From Ifrita kowaldi (lineage: Eukaryota; Chordata; Aves; Passeriformes; Cinclosomatidae): 64,000 nt of DNA. Both the position numbers and the translations under genes were made by a program. The DNA is taken from contig VZRS01014168.1 in NCBI GenBank assembly GCA_013398055.1, forward strand, positions 124,001 through 188,000, read 5' to 3'. The stretch's first letter is position 1, and each line of letters starts with the position of its first letter. Of this stretch, positions 61,101-64,000 are shown one piece after another. Under the pieces are notes generated by a model. The model did not search any database, had not been told where the DNA came from, and worked only from the letters and a program-made list of their open reading frames with translations.

Positions 61101-63759
61101 CATTTACAACTGGATCTGTACGCTATTTCCACAAGACCTTCTAAATACACACTTAAAATTTAAAGTCAAATTTAGTGCCACTGGCAATGAATGACAATTT
61201 CTGAAAATACTTTTTCTACTTATTCGCCCTCTCCCAACAAAATTCTACGTTTTCAGAAAGACCATTCAGTTCTTAAAGCGTCTAGTCTTCCCTGAAAGAC
61301 AGCAAGATGCAGGTTCCCAAAAACTACATTTTTCATAAAATTTCATTTTGTTAGTTCACTTCTAAAAATTTTCCGAAAATTTTCAGAAAATACCCCAACA
61401 TAAATGAAGTACAGAAAGGTTAGCTGACATCTATCAATTAGGAAGTTTTAATGGCATTTCTACAGAACATTAGTGGTAAGGATTATCTGAAGATAAAAAT
61501 ATTCTTTTCAGGTCAGTATGTTTGTTTGGACTTGGGGTTTTTTTAATTATTATTTTTATTTCTCAGGCTTTTTAGAGTTCTAGGTATGCCACAGAAACAA
61601 TGACAATCAAGAAATCTGCTCACTATCATACAGTGGTTTGCAGCTATTAAGAGCATTCCTTAAATCCATGCCTAAAATGTGTTTTTAATTGAAAAGGAAA
61701 GCATTAAGAGGTTTTTTAAACCCATTAAGAACTATTTATATTAGAAAATATTCATATTCTCTGACTATATTCTTAAGAAGCTGGAGTAGTGCACTTTCAA
61801 CTGTAGTTTGCCCAGGAATTGTACATGCCTTCTAATGGCAATTCTCTCCTTACAAATGAATTTGCATGCACAAAGGACAAATAACAAAAGACTGTTAAAG
61901 GACCTAGAAACATAGAGCTAAAATATATAACCTGTTCAGATAACTGATCAGTGGTATACATCACAGATCTTAAAAGGAGGTAGATGTTTACTCAGCAGCC
62001 AGTAATAACTATCTAGCTCTTAGATTTAGATATTGGGTGGCCATTAGCTCACTCAAATTTATCACCCAAGCCCTGCTATCTATAAAAACTGATCAGTCCT
62101 CTGCCAAAGCAGGCAATGCTGCCCCTGTAAGCAGCTCGTCAACTTAAGGGAACAGCAAAACAAGATGTTGAAAAACTCAGCAGGCTGGCATTTCACATTT
62201 TTTAAGTGTCACTTAACAACACTACGAGTCAAATCCCAGTGTAGCCAGTTCTAATATGTAAGTCCTCTAGCTACGGTGTCTGGCATATTTTAACCCTGGA
62301 GTTAATTTCACACTAAGAATACAAACTACACCTTACATATTTAAGCCATAATCTCTGAAATTGGATCAAAACATTCAAGGATGAGTAGGTCTCCACATTT
62401 CTTTATTAATTTAGTACTGGCAAGTGCAATAAAGTTGAAGTTTAGTATAGCTACATGTAGTACAAGCTTTTCAGTAAAAAAAGCTTACATCAGCTTTATC
62501 TTTAGCATTTTCAATGACGGAAATAAAATCTCTCCCTGTTCCACCCTTGAGAAAGATGCAGAAAGATTTGTTTTCCCTTTACAATCAAGCAGGCAACTTC
62601 TTCTTTTTAACCAGCCACCTAAAATATCCCAAAAATCTATTAAGGTCACTTCCAACTCAGATCAGCCATTTTTTCTCTCAGGAGGACACAGAGTGAAGGT
62701 GGCAGACAGATTCTTTCCTGTTCTTTCCTTGTAAAGCAAAAGAAGGGAAAACAAATTTTTTTACAAGGGAAATGGGGATAGAAAAAGGAATCAAACAAAG
62801 GCTACACACAATGAGTAGACAAGAGGTAAGAGAAGTCAGTGCAGTACTGCATGGGCAGCTCCTAAGGCACAGAGAAGAAAGCCACGAGCACTGTGTACAA
62901 CACCTTAAAAAGACAGAAAGCACACACCTACATGTCAGCACGACGTGCAAGATTTAACACTCATTCAGGGTAGAGAACACAAGGTCCATACCCAGAGTTT
63001 GTTAAGAGCAAGCTGATTCTGATCAGCAGTTTCATTAGGTTCACATACATCCTGGGAGAAGAAGTCTGACCCGTAACAAACTTTTGAAGCTACTTAGCAA
63101 AATGCTTCCCTTTTATCTCCGACTGTAAAAATCAAGTCCCTGGGTCTACCCTATTTAAGCCACGAATGATTAGTTTGAATCCACTCATTTTTTCTTCCCT
63201 ACATGGTATGAAAATTGTGGGTAGAGGATTTTTTGTTGTTTTCTAATGGGGTAGTGCAGAAGGCTGAGGTTTGTTTATTCTTTATCTCTTGGGCATGAGT
63301 TTGAGAAACATCATCACAATCTATTTTATTCTTGTAAAATATATAACACATCTTACAGGGTCTGATTATCACATTCATTAACAAATAATTAAGTGGCTTC
63401 TTATACTGTCTTTTTTTAATAAGGGTTTACATTTAATATTGAACTCTACATCTCTAGACCTTTTCCTGAAACCCGGTGATTCAAGCTTTAGCAAATGAAA
63501 TAACTGGATTTTTAAGAAAGCCAAGGAAGTGGCAAGCTACTCCATTTAATGCTAAAGCTTTTTAATTAATTTAATAGAACATTAATTCCTAAGTTGCATA
63601 AATTAAAACATAATTTCAGTCAGTCTCTCAGGTAGTCATTAATGGACAATTGTTAGCAAAATACATTTCTGAGGTAGACCTAGATCTTAATACCTGTTCT
63701 GTTCCCCGCCTGCTGTAAAATCTTAAATTCATAATCCTTAATAATCCTCTTCTCTGTGC
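1076..63759 (-). CDS. NBAS: NBAS, partial gene, 28 internal coding exons
   Basis: NBAS subunit of NRZ tethering complex. NBAS binds RINT1 and ZW10 and acts with the ER SNARE syntaxin-18 in COPI-dependent Golgi-to-ER retrograde transport at the ER membrane; it has also been linked to nonsense-mediated decay (family knowledge). I identified it by recalled similarity to human NBAS across all 28 exons, for example VNWWADN, GGFLSLE, CALSLVRLGMERNIPGL, DGQWWK and KQGCHPFYES. The joined exons give 1230 codons plus one base, open throughout, with every intron GT-AG and every phase matching. They cover about human residues 297-1528, so the start codon and first exons lie beyond the right edge and the last 840 or so residues beyond the left edge. 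No promoter or poly(A) site is in view. The gene looks intact and functional apart from the duplicated block at the N. Other families are very unlikely. Confidence 0.97.
1200..1436 (-). other. NBAS intron between w27 and w28
   Basis: Short 237-bp GT-AG intron with nothing recognised inside it. Confidence 0.9.
1437..1550 (-). CDS. NBAS: NBAS exon w27
   Basis: This exon has 38 codons, phase 0 at both ends. It encodes GQEFGDALKSGPGGNATVEK, then QGCHPFYESLIDDPYVDE. EKQGCHPFYES is identical to human; the first half is diverged. Acceptor tttttcccag, donor GAA/GTAAGT. Confidence 0.95.
1551..2179 (-). other. NBAS intron between w26 and w27
   Basis: 629-bp GT-AG intron, A+T-rich. I see no other feature in it. 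Confidence 0.88.
2180..2347 (-). CDS. NBAS: NBAS exon w26
   Basis: This exon has 56 codons, phase 0 at both ends. It encodes DETNVSSGQSTDLLYWTTSK, then TMKVLSNTTLTTKAMLQAVS and DGQWWKRSLSYLRPLH. The match to human TTATTMKVLSNTT and AVLQAVSDGQWWKKSLTYLRPL is strong. Acceptor atgtcacag, donor CAT/GTAAGG. The reading frame continues past the donor, but that extension lacks similarity. Confidence 0.96.
6046..6570 (+). other. 174-codon open frame inside an intron, unrecognised
   Basis: Open frame on the strand opposite NBAS with a Lys/Glu-rich second half (for example KDLEEKLKKNEISLEISREE). I recognise no domain, signal peptide or membrane segment. I see no obvious splice sites or poly(A) tail to mark it as a gene or retrocopy. 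Given the base composition, roughly 0.06 frames this long would be expected by chance in a window of this size, so it is mildly unusual but not evidence of a gene. Confidence 0.2.
7725..7865. repeat. Imperfect AT/AC microsatellite
   Basis: Alternating purine-pyrimidine repeat of mixed (CATA), (TATG) and (CACA) units, such as atatatgtacatgtgtatgt and acacacatatacacgtacat. It creates several overlapping Tyr/His/Thr-rich shadow frames on both strands that are not genes. Confidence 0.85.
7935..8035. repeat. Polypyrimidine tract
   Basis: About 100 bases of almost pure C/T on the + strand (ctctttctttctctctttcc and similar), directly after the AT/AC microsatellite. Confidence 0.85.
8786..8884 (-). 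CDS. NBAS: NBAS exon w25
   Basis: This exon has 33 codons, phase 0 at both ends. It encodes ILLQAVNYQFLPSEGGESVN, then ISGPSSLISKDTE. Human has ILYQRVNFQIHHEGGENISASPLTSKAVQEDE, so this is one of the less conserved exons, probably a loop. Acceptor gtttgtag, donor GAG/GTAAGT. Confidence 0.93.
8885..10240 (-). other. NBAS intron between w24 and w25
   Basis: 1.36-kb intron. A slightly more G+C-rich patch at about 9170-9450 was inspected, and I recognise no known repeat in it. Confidence 0.85.
10241..10398 (-). CDS. NBAS: NBAS exon w24, G+C-rich exon
   Basis: This 158-nt exon completes Gly and encodes YSKSWEVCSQLGQSEGYQDL, then GMRRELLAFALIHCPPSAIQ and ALLAASRSLQIQ. Human YPKSWDVCSQLGQSEGYQDLATRQELMAFALTHCPPSSIELLLAASSSLQ aligns without gaps. 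It is clearly richer in G+C and CpG than the flanking introns. Open frames on the opposite strand here are by-products of this composition. Acceptor cccctgtag, donor CAG/GTACCT, ends in phase 0. Confidence 0.97.
10399..11284 (-). other. NBAS intron between w23 and w24
   Basis: 886-bp GT-AG intron, with nothing else recognised. Confidence 0.88.
11285..11398 (-). CDS. NBAS: NBAS exon w23
   Basis: This 114-nt exon completes Gly and encodes DDQMERKGQVLILLVEQALS, then FQDYKAASMHCQELMDT, ending with one base of Gly. Human has ENPEERRGQVLILLVEQALRFHDYKAASMHCQELMAT. Acceptor ttttttacag, donor CAG/GTGAAG. Confidence 0.97.
13848..13994 (+). mobile_element. CR1 LINE 3' fragment
   Basis: This resembles the 3' end of avian CR1 in sense orientation: cccagggaagtgg, then gtagacgtggcactcaggga, catggtttagtgg, and a diverged tail ggactcagtgatcttcaag to aatgattctgaggttct, where the usual ending is repeats of ATTCTATG. 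It is a short, old, 5'-truncated copy. Confidence 0.8.
18429..18926 (+). mobile_element. Probable solo LTR of an endogenous retrovirus (approximate ends)
   Basis: This G+C-richer, low-copy-looking segment begins near TGTTAAAACCAGG and ends near ACTAATACA. It has an LTR-like order: a TATA-like gggtataatc at about 18604 and an ATTAAA-type poly(A) signal near 18870. The wording (gagatgctccgcccaggggg and others) resembles songbird ERV LTRs from memory. I found no matching target-site duplication and no coding region, so a solo LTR is inferred and the ends are uncertain. Confidence 0.5.
19179..19292 (-). CDS. NBAS: NBAS exon w22
   Basis: This 114-nt exon completes Val and encodes RLCSDRLSLIKDCVVQMSTN, then YKQSAKLLELANLLRVA, ending with one base of Gly. 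Human has RLCPDRISLIKECISQSPTCYKQSTKLLGLAELLRVAG. Acceptor tttcaacag, donor CAG/GTAAGC. The 7.8 kb intron follows. Confidence 0.97.
19293..21814 (-). other. NBAS intron between w21 and w22
   Basis: 2.5-kb A+T-rich intron. I see no transposon or RNA gene in it. Confidence 0.88.
21815..21927 (-). CDS. NBAS: NBAS exon w21
   Basis: This 113-nt exon completes Arg and encodes CCLQLIEDSPSAVQEELDLI, then RALGYLEEFGVKILPLQ, ending with one base of Val. Human is nearly the same (CCLQLITDRPPAIQEELDLIQAVGCLEEFGVKILPLQ). Acceptor cttattag, donor AAG/GTACTG. Confidence 0.97.
22430..22497. repeat. A/C-rich low-complexity tract
   Basis: Almost only A and C on the + strand, built from CAAA, CCAAA and AAAACCC units. 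It is T/G-rich on the NBAS sense strand. Confidence 0.85.
22688..23466 (-). mobile_element. CR1 LINE, 5'-truncated, about 780 bp
   Basis: This is the clearest repeat in the window. Read on the + strand it begins cacagaatcatagaaca and atgttggaagggacc, then passes ccatggacagggacacctcc, accattaccccttgtcc, agctggatgcagcactgcag and caccagcacccccaagtcct. This is the reverse complement of the CR1 3' region, so the element's own sense is the minus strand, with its 3' end near 22688. The antisense strand carries frames of up to 218 codons. Those are by-products and not genes. It lies in the same orientation as NBAS. Confidence 0.95.
24135..24358 (-). CDS. NBAS: NBAS exon w20
   Basis: This 224-nt exon encodes 74 residues including IFTESLLCSSSIDNIHLAGQ, MMHCSVW, KGKPQYRVSY, LAAGREYFNSSTSLTDSCME and LA, ending with AG of Arg. 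The segment WSVDLPSSS differs from human SENPPAGIA, while both flanks are strongly conserved. Acceptor cttttag, donor CAG/GTACAT. Confidence 0.97.
24359..26621 (-). other. NBAS intron between w19 and w20
   Basis: 2.3-kb intron. It holds a diverged CR1 piece starting at 25066 and nothing else recognised. Confidence 0.88.
25066..25210 (-). mobile_element. Diverged CR1 3' fragment
   Basis: The + strand reads gaatcatagaagagcccagg, then ttagaagggacctctaaaga, tcatctggttaaacc, a typical reverse-complement CR1 3' end. Similarity fades after about 25130, so the far end is a guess. Confidence 0.75.
26622..26724 (-). CDS. NBAS: NBAS exon w19
   Basis: This 103-nt exon completes Lys and encodes QPSVGETQWKELLQDMLDMQ, then QKVYRCLRSDTCYE. 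It matches human QPPVSESHWRTLLQDMLTMQQNVYTCLDSDACYE. Acceptor atttgtag, donor GAG/GTGAGT, ends in phase 0. Confidence 0.96.
26725..28152 (-). other. NBAS intron between w18 and w19
   Basis: 1.4-kb GT-AG intron, A+T-rich, with nothing recognised. Confidence 0.88.
28153..28275 (-). CDS. NBAS: NBAS exon w18 (Sec39 region)
   Basis: This 123-nt exon completes Ser and encodes VSELLEKHGLQKPVSFVRDT, then EEARKLMIRLTRHTGR and AA of a Lys codon. The match to human VSELLEKHGL and EEARKLMVRLTRHTGRK is clear. Acceptor ctgtttgcag. The donor is CAA/GTTAGT, chosen over an upstream CAG/GTCGCA because only the former joins the next exon in frame (K then QPSV). The left end of the duplicated block cuts through this exon at 28205. 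Confidence 0.95.
28276..28943 (-). other. NBAS intron between w17 and w18
   Basis: 668-bp intron containing an A/C-rich low-complexity tract at about 28600-28735. The same intron appears again in the right copy. Confidence 0.88.
28600..28735. repeat. A/C-rich low-complexity tract
   Basis: About 135 bases of A and C with few other bases (caaacaaacaaaacaaaaaa, aaaaccccatacacaaaaaa). It is repeated at about 30133-30268 as part of the duplication. Confidence 0.85.
28944..29006 (-). CDS. NBAS: NBAS exon w17 (copy in the left duplicated block)
   Basis: This 63-nt exon completes Gly and encodes PETDKTNTLHDEVDELEQIL plus AG of a Ser codon. Human has a related TKLHDMVDQLEQILS. Acceptor cattgcag, donor TAG/GTATTG. 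An identical copy lies 1533 bases to the right. Only one of them should be counted in the transcript if the duplication is an assembly error. Confidence 0.93.
29737..29737. other. Single N, assembly join
   Basis: This is the only ambiguous base I see in the window. It lies exactly between the two duplicated copies, so it most likely marks a contig join. Confidence 0.9.
29738..29808 (-). other. NBAS: Truncated duplicate of NBAS exon w18
   Basis: This is identical to 28205-28275. It keeps the acceptor and the first 71 nt of the exon, then runs into the N at 29737. It has no donor and lacks the last 52 nt. The break falls exactly where the contig join is inferred, which fits an assembly artefact rather than a real pseudo-exon. 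Confidence 0.9.
30477..30539 (-). other. NBAS: Duplicate of NBAS exon w17, probably an assembly artefact
   Basis: This copy is identical to 28944-29006, with both splice sites, inside the right-hand copy of the 1532-bp duplicated block. Its length is a multiple of three, so splicing both copies would insert 21 codons in frame, with an Arg at the junction instead of Ser. Confidence 0.9.
31284..31417 (-). CDS. NBAS: NBAS exon w16 (Sec39 region)
   Basis: This 134-nt exon encodes CQQKIIPDQDQLMITALECI, then YSCERDDQLSLCYDILECLP and QRGF, ending with two bases of a Gly codon. Human QQKIIPDQDQLMAIALECIYTCERNDQL is nearly identical. Acceptor cttgttag, donor TGG/GTAAAC. The exon ends 14 bases above the right end of the duplicated block, so it is present once. 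Confidence 0.97.
31418..32375 (-). other. NBAS intron between w15 and w16
   Basis: 958-bp intron, with no other feature recognised. Confidence 0.88.
32376..32549 (-). CDS. NBAS: NBAS exon w15 (Sec39 region)
   Basis: This exon has 58 codons, phase 0 at both ends. Motifs are DEKYVKNVYQWMIPFLHRCE, NQSPGLANALFKEYLVTLAK and LPLKIFQNSKPA. Acceptor ctttccag, donor GCT/GTAAGT. An in-frame extension past the donor exists, but the phase-0 join to the next exon fixes the end. Confidence 0.97.
32550..33514 (-). other. NBAS intron between w14 and w15
   Basis: 965-bp intron with an A14 run near 32910-32923 on the + strand. Nothing else recognised. Confidence 0.88.
33515..33700 (-). CDS. NBAS: NBAS exon w14 (Sec39 region)
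   Basis: This exon has 62 codons, phase 0 at both ends. It encodes VDCALSLVRLGMERNIPGLQ, then VLCDNLITLETVVYE and LTLKELLEMKDIDKLRLLM. This is one of the most conserved NBAS blocks and part of the Sec39-type alpha-solenoid. Acceptor tttttcag, donor AAT/GTAAGT. Confidence 0.98.
33701..35054 (-). other. NBAS intron between w13 and w14
   Basis: 1.35-kb intron, A+T-rich, with nothing recognised. Confidence 0.88.
35055..35208 (-). CDS. NBAS: NBAS exon w13
   Basis: This 154-nt exon completes Arg and encodes 51 residues including MIIEPTLQDEGQFLYEMQPE, LLKYR and RAQEIEEYAMQ. It aligns without gaps to human MVVEPNLQDESEFLYAAQPELLRFR but is more diverged than its neighbours in the second half. Acceptor ttttttaag, donor CAG/GTGAGA, ends in phase 0. 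Confidence 0.95.
35209..35672 (-). other. NBAS intron between w12 and w13
   Basis: 464-bp intron. A run of T on the sense strand sits just upstream of the w13 acceptor. Nothing else recognised. Confidence 0.88.
35673..35756 (-). CDS. NBAS: NBAS exon w12
   Basis: This 84-nt exon begins with the third base of Cys and encodes YKKGILKIIPWNEQKHREED followed by WCEKPEC, ending with AG of an Arg codon. Human has FNGDSLMIIPWHEHKHRAKDWCEELAC at the same spacing. Acceptor tcataccag, donor CAG/GTAAGT. It lies near the start of the Sec39-type region. Confidence 0.94.
37933..38087 (-). mobile_element. CR1 3' fragment
   Basis: The + strand reads agaataacagaatagtttat, gttggaaaagaccattaaga, then ctaacactgccaaattcacc, aagtgccacatctccacatc and ttccagggatggagactc. 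This is the reverse complement of a CR1 3' end of the same subtype as the 13.9 kb copy, but a different insertion. Confidence 0.85.
38685..38775. repeat. A/C-rich low-complexity tract
   Basis: A/C-rich stretch with aaaaaaaccccacc, caaccaaccaacc and caaacaaacccc units on the + strand. Confidence 0.8.
38930..39620 (-). mobile_element. Probable antisense LTR-type element (approximate ends)
   Basis: On the minus strand this segment has a TATA-like agtataaaag at about 39294-39303 and, about 270 bases downstream, an AATAAA-type signal followed by gagtgtaacacc near 39020-39033. That order fits U3-R of an LTR. Base composition and sequence style differ from the neighbouring intron. I could not fix the ends, a primer-binding site or target duplications, and see no retroviral coding sequence. 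Confidence 0.4.
39331..39354. repeat. Perfect 24-bp palindrome
   Basis: The half-site gtgtaaaagtat is followed directly by its exact reverse complement. It lies just upstream of the TATA-like box of the putative antisense LTR. Confidence 0.95.
40963..40981. repeat. Homopolymer A19
   Basis: Run of 19 A on the + strand with no recognisable retrocopy upstream of it. Confidence 0.9.
49186..49246. repeat. A/C-rich low-complexity tract
   Basis: Stretch of A with interspersed C (aaaccaaacaacaaaataaa, ccaaacccaaaacaaaacc), similar to the tracts at 22.4, 28.6 and 38.7 kb. Confidence 0.8.
50505..50641 (-). CDS. NBAS: NBAS exon w11
   Basis: This 137-nt exon encodes ESNVRALEILFTFHGSALLP, then HRQAILSNFPETTSPHEY and LLLPEA, ending with two bases of a Cys codon. 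Human FTYHGSDLLPHRLAILSNFPETTSPHEYSVLLPEAC aligns without gaps. Acceptor gttctttag, donor TTG/GTAAGG. The 14.7 kb intron follows. Confidence 0.97.
50642..50924 (-). other. NBAS intron between w10 and w11
   Basis: 283-bp intron with nothing else recognised. Confidence 0.9.
50925..51029 (-). CDS. NBAS: NBAS exon w10
   Basis: This exon has 35 codons, phase 0 at both ends. It encodes EILGGPHAAEQHYDGEFFKK, then FRNQNIVLSARTYAR, nearly identical to human. The acceptor is ttttaaag, with a run of 20 T about 13 bases upstream. Donor CGG/GTATTA. Confidence 0.97.
51030..51753 (-). other. NBAS intron between w9 and w10
   Basis: 724-bp intron with an A20 run at 51043-51062 (T20 on the sense strand), 13 bases from the w10 acceptor. 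Confidence 0.9.
51754..51832 (-). CDS. NBAS: NBAS exon w9
   Basis: This 79-nt exon encodes LTLEQKELCRSRLKLLTYLD followed by RLETYE. It begins with the base that completes Lys and ends in phase 0. The acceptor gtgaacacag has a poor pyrimidine tract, but similarity and phase support it. Donor GAG/GTGAGT. Confidence 0.95.
51833..52075 (-). other. NBAS intron between w8 and w9
   Basis: 243-bp intron with nothing else recognised. Confidence 0.9.
52076..52210 (-). CDS. NBAS: NBAS exon w8
   Basis: This 135-nt exon starts with the last base of a split Arg codon and ends with two bases of a Lys codon. It encodes FILPGEVDIEIPYEDFLSPD and a charged stretch RKEKEAKKHQELL before VNFS. Human has TLPGEIDI and ELSPPDEE here. 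Acceptor gtcttccag, donor AAA/GTAAAT. Confidence 0.95.
52211..52974 (-). other. NBAS intron between w7 and w8
   Basis: 764-bp intron with nothing else recognised. Confidence 0.88.
52975..53126 (-). CDS. NBAS: NBAS exon w7
   Basis: This 152-nt exon encodes SKIKKRAWVLHECLERVPEN, then LLQYGLKGTDLEAL and GKGEDGG, ending with two bases of an Arg codon. The acceptor is ttggacag. The donor is CAG/GTTTGG, weaker than usual at positions +3 to +4, but the phase fits the next exon exactly (R then FILPGE). Confidence 0.96.
53127..54407 (-). other. NBAS intron between w6 and w7
   Basis: 1.28-kb intron containing the TACTA-type minisatellite at about 53712-53850. Confidence 0.88.
53712..53850. repeat. 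Imperfect TACTA/ATACC minisatellite
   Basis: Degenerate array of units such as ccatactactaatgctatac and atactaaactatatactact, almost lacking G on the + strand. Unit length varies by about 6-15 bases. Confidence 0.8.
54408..54533 (-). CDS. NBAS: NBAS exon w6
   Basis: This exon has 42 codons, phase 0 at both ends. Motifs are NEEYGEALSLAQTYGLDSDL and QRQWRKSAVNVASIQDYL, typical of the first helical repeats after the propeller and nearly identical to human. Acceptor gctttttag, donor TTG/GTATGT. Confidence 0.97.
54534..55326 (-). other. NBAS intron between w5 and w6
   Basis: 793-bp intron with nothing else recognised. Confidence 0.88.
55327..55581 (-). CDS. NBAS: NBAS exon w5 (acidic linker)
   Basis: This is the longest exon in the window: 85 codons, phase 0 at both ends. 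It starts CEIKLFPKR and contains an acidic, Ser-rich stretch (DEDEEDDSDSDDE), then YFSYLKQGLYFVTEMERF, APPRKRPR and STTPEELYQRK. The acidic block is probably a flexible link between the propeller and the helical part. Human NBAS has a similar EEDSDSD block here. Acceptor ttctgtgcag, donor AAA/GTAAGT. Confidence 0.98.
55582..56669 (-). other. NBAS intron between w4 and w5
   Basis: 1.09-kb intron with nothing else recognised. Confidence 0.88.
56670..56863 (-). CDS. NBAS: NBAS exon w4 (end of beta-propeller)
   Basis: This 194-nt exon completes a split Asp codon and then encodes 64 residues with the signatures LIDVNWWADN, ARCSGALTVSSVKTL and HDGGFLSLE. All are strongly conserved in vertebrate NBAS. 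Acceptor ttattttag, donor GAG/GTGAGG, ends in phase 0. Confidence 0.98.
56864..58105 (-). other. NBAS intron between w3 and w4
   Basis: 1.24-kb intron, A+T-rich, with nothing else recognised. Confidence 0.88.
58106..58169 (-). CDS. NBAS: NBAS exon w3
   Basis: The 64-nt exon encodes PGYDELNPDWRLSSEKRKKI followed by K plus one base, phase 0 in and phase 1 out. It closely matches human PGYDDLNPDWRLSTEKRKKIK. The donor is AAG/GTATGC. The acceptor AG directly follows a run of 24 T on the sense strand (see findings). Confidence 0.95.
58170..60108 (-). other. NBAS intron between w2 and w3
   Basis: 1.94-kb intron. It ends (sense strand) in T24 then AG. It also holds an A14 run near 58350 and a small perfect inverted repeat at 58900-58920 (two 10-base arms around one base). 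Confidence 0.88.
58172..58195. repeat. Homopolymer A24 forming the 3' splice-site pyrimidine tract
   Basis: 24 A on the + strand, so T24 on the NBAS sense strand, directly followed by the AG acceptor of exon w3. Confidence 0.95.
60109..60237 (-). CDS. NBAS: NBAS exon w2 (beta-propeller repeat)
   Basis: This exon has 43 codons, phase 0 at both ends. It contains a WD-like repeat unit: LSPDGALLAAIHFSGKLTIW followed by SIPSLRQQGEW. Acceptor tttggcag, donor CAG/GTAAGA. It is nearly identical to human NBAS over the SPDG..LAAIHFSGKL core, which forms two adjacent propeller strands. Confidence 0.97.
60238..63693 (-). other. NBAS intron between w1 and w2
   Basis: 3.5-kb A+T-rich intron. I see no transposon, RNA gene or additional exon in it. 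Confidence 0.85.
63694..63759 (-). CDS. NBAS: NBAS exon w1 (beta-propeller)
   Basis: This exon has 22 codons, phase 0 at both ends. The peptide includes GLLRIMNLRFYSRRGTEQ, which matches human GLLRMLSVKFYSRQGQEQ in the N-terminal propeller. The acceptor is ttcttacag and the donor CAG/GTATTA. It is the most upstream exon I can find here. It is short and was identified by similarity plus joining in frame to the next exon. Confidence 0.9.
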
Positions 63760-63865
63760 CTGTAAGAACAGAAGCAAATCATACAATGAAAGCCAGTCTC
63801 ATACCTTGTTTTATGCACCAAATATTAAGTCATATTTAAAATACTGAAACAACTCTCCAAGATTC

Positions 63866-64000
63866 TTTAGAGGCACTGCAGAAAGACCTTGACAAATTAG
63901 AGAGATGGGCAATCACCAACCATATGAAGTTTAAGAAGGCCAAGTGCCAGATCCTGTATCTGGGGCAACCCTGGCTGTGTGCACAGACTGGGGAATGAGC
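63866..64000 (+). mobile_element. CR1 LINE fragment, cut by the right edge
   Basis: The + strand reads gcactgcagaaagaccttga, then gagagatgggcaatcacc, gaagtttaagaaggccaagt and cagactggggaatgag. This resembles the C-terminal reverse-transcriptase-side region of CR1 in sense orientation, opposite to NBAS. It continues past the window. Confidence 0.8.

Noticed and set aside
1..64000. tRNA, rRNA, CRISPR, operon or bacterial defence system
   Set aside because: Inspected for and not seen; the window is vertebrate intron-exon DNA.

Overview
This is vertebrate nuclear DNA, most likely from a bird. The evidence is an A+T-rich background, large introns with canonical GT/AG ends, and several CR1 LINE fragments of avian type (the antisense signature 'GAATCATAGAA...TTGGAAGGGACC' and matching 5'-truncated 3' ends). 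Two LTR-like segments resemble songbird endogenous-retrovirus LTRs from memory; that is only a weak hint of a passerine.

The window holds one recognisable gene, NBAS, on the minus strand. It runs right to left, and both ends lie outside the window. I could place 28 consecutive coding exons, from 63694..63759 (upstream) to 1076..1199 (downstream). Together they give 3691 nt (1230 codons plus one base) with no stop and no frameshift, and the codon phase agrees at every one of the 27 junctions. They correspond to roughly residues 297-1528 of the about 2370-residue human protein: the last part of the N-terminal beta-propeller, an acidic linker, the Sec39-type alpha-helical region, and the start of the C-terminal region. 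NBAS is the large subunit of the NRZ tether (NBAS, RINT1, ZW10) for Golgi-to-ER transport.

Layout: 64.0-50.5 kb holds exons 1-11 (numbered within this window); 50.5-35.8 kb is a 14.7 kb intron with a CR1 piece and an antisense LTR-like segment; 35.8-19.2 kb holds exons 12-22 with the largest CR1 (22.7-23.5 kb); 19.2-11.4 kb is a 7.8 kb intron with an LTR-like element and a CR1 piece; 11.4-1.1 kb holds exons 23-28.

The most important observation concerns the assembly. Bases 28205-29736 recur as 29738-31269, with a single N at 29737 between them. This looks like two overlapping contig ends joined without merging. It duplicates one whole NBAS exon and part of the next. Read literally, the extra exon would insert 21 codons in frame, so an automatic gene model could hide the error.

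I found no tRNA, rRNA, CRISPR, operon or other new gene system. Everything else is intron, transposon remains, simple repeats and homopolymers.
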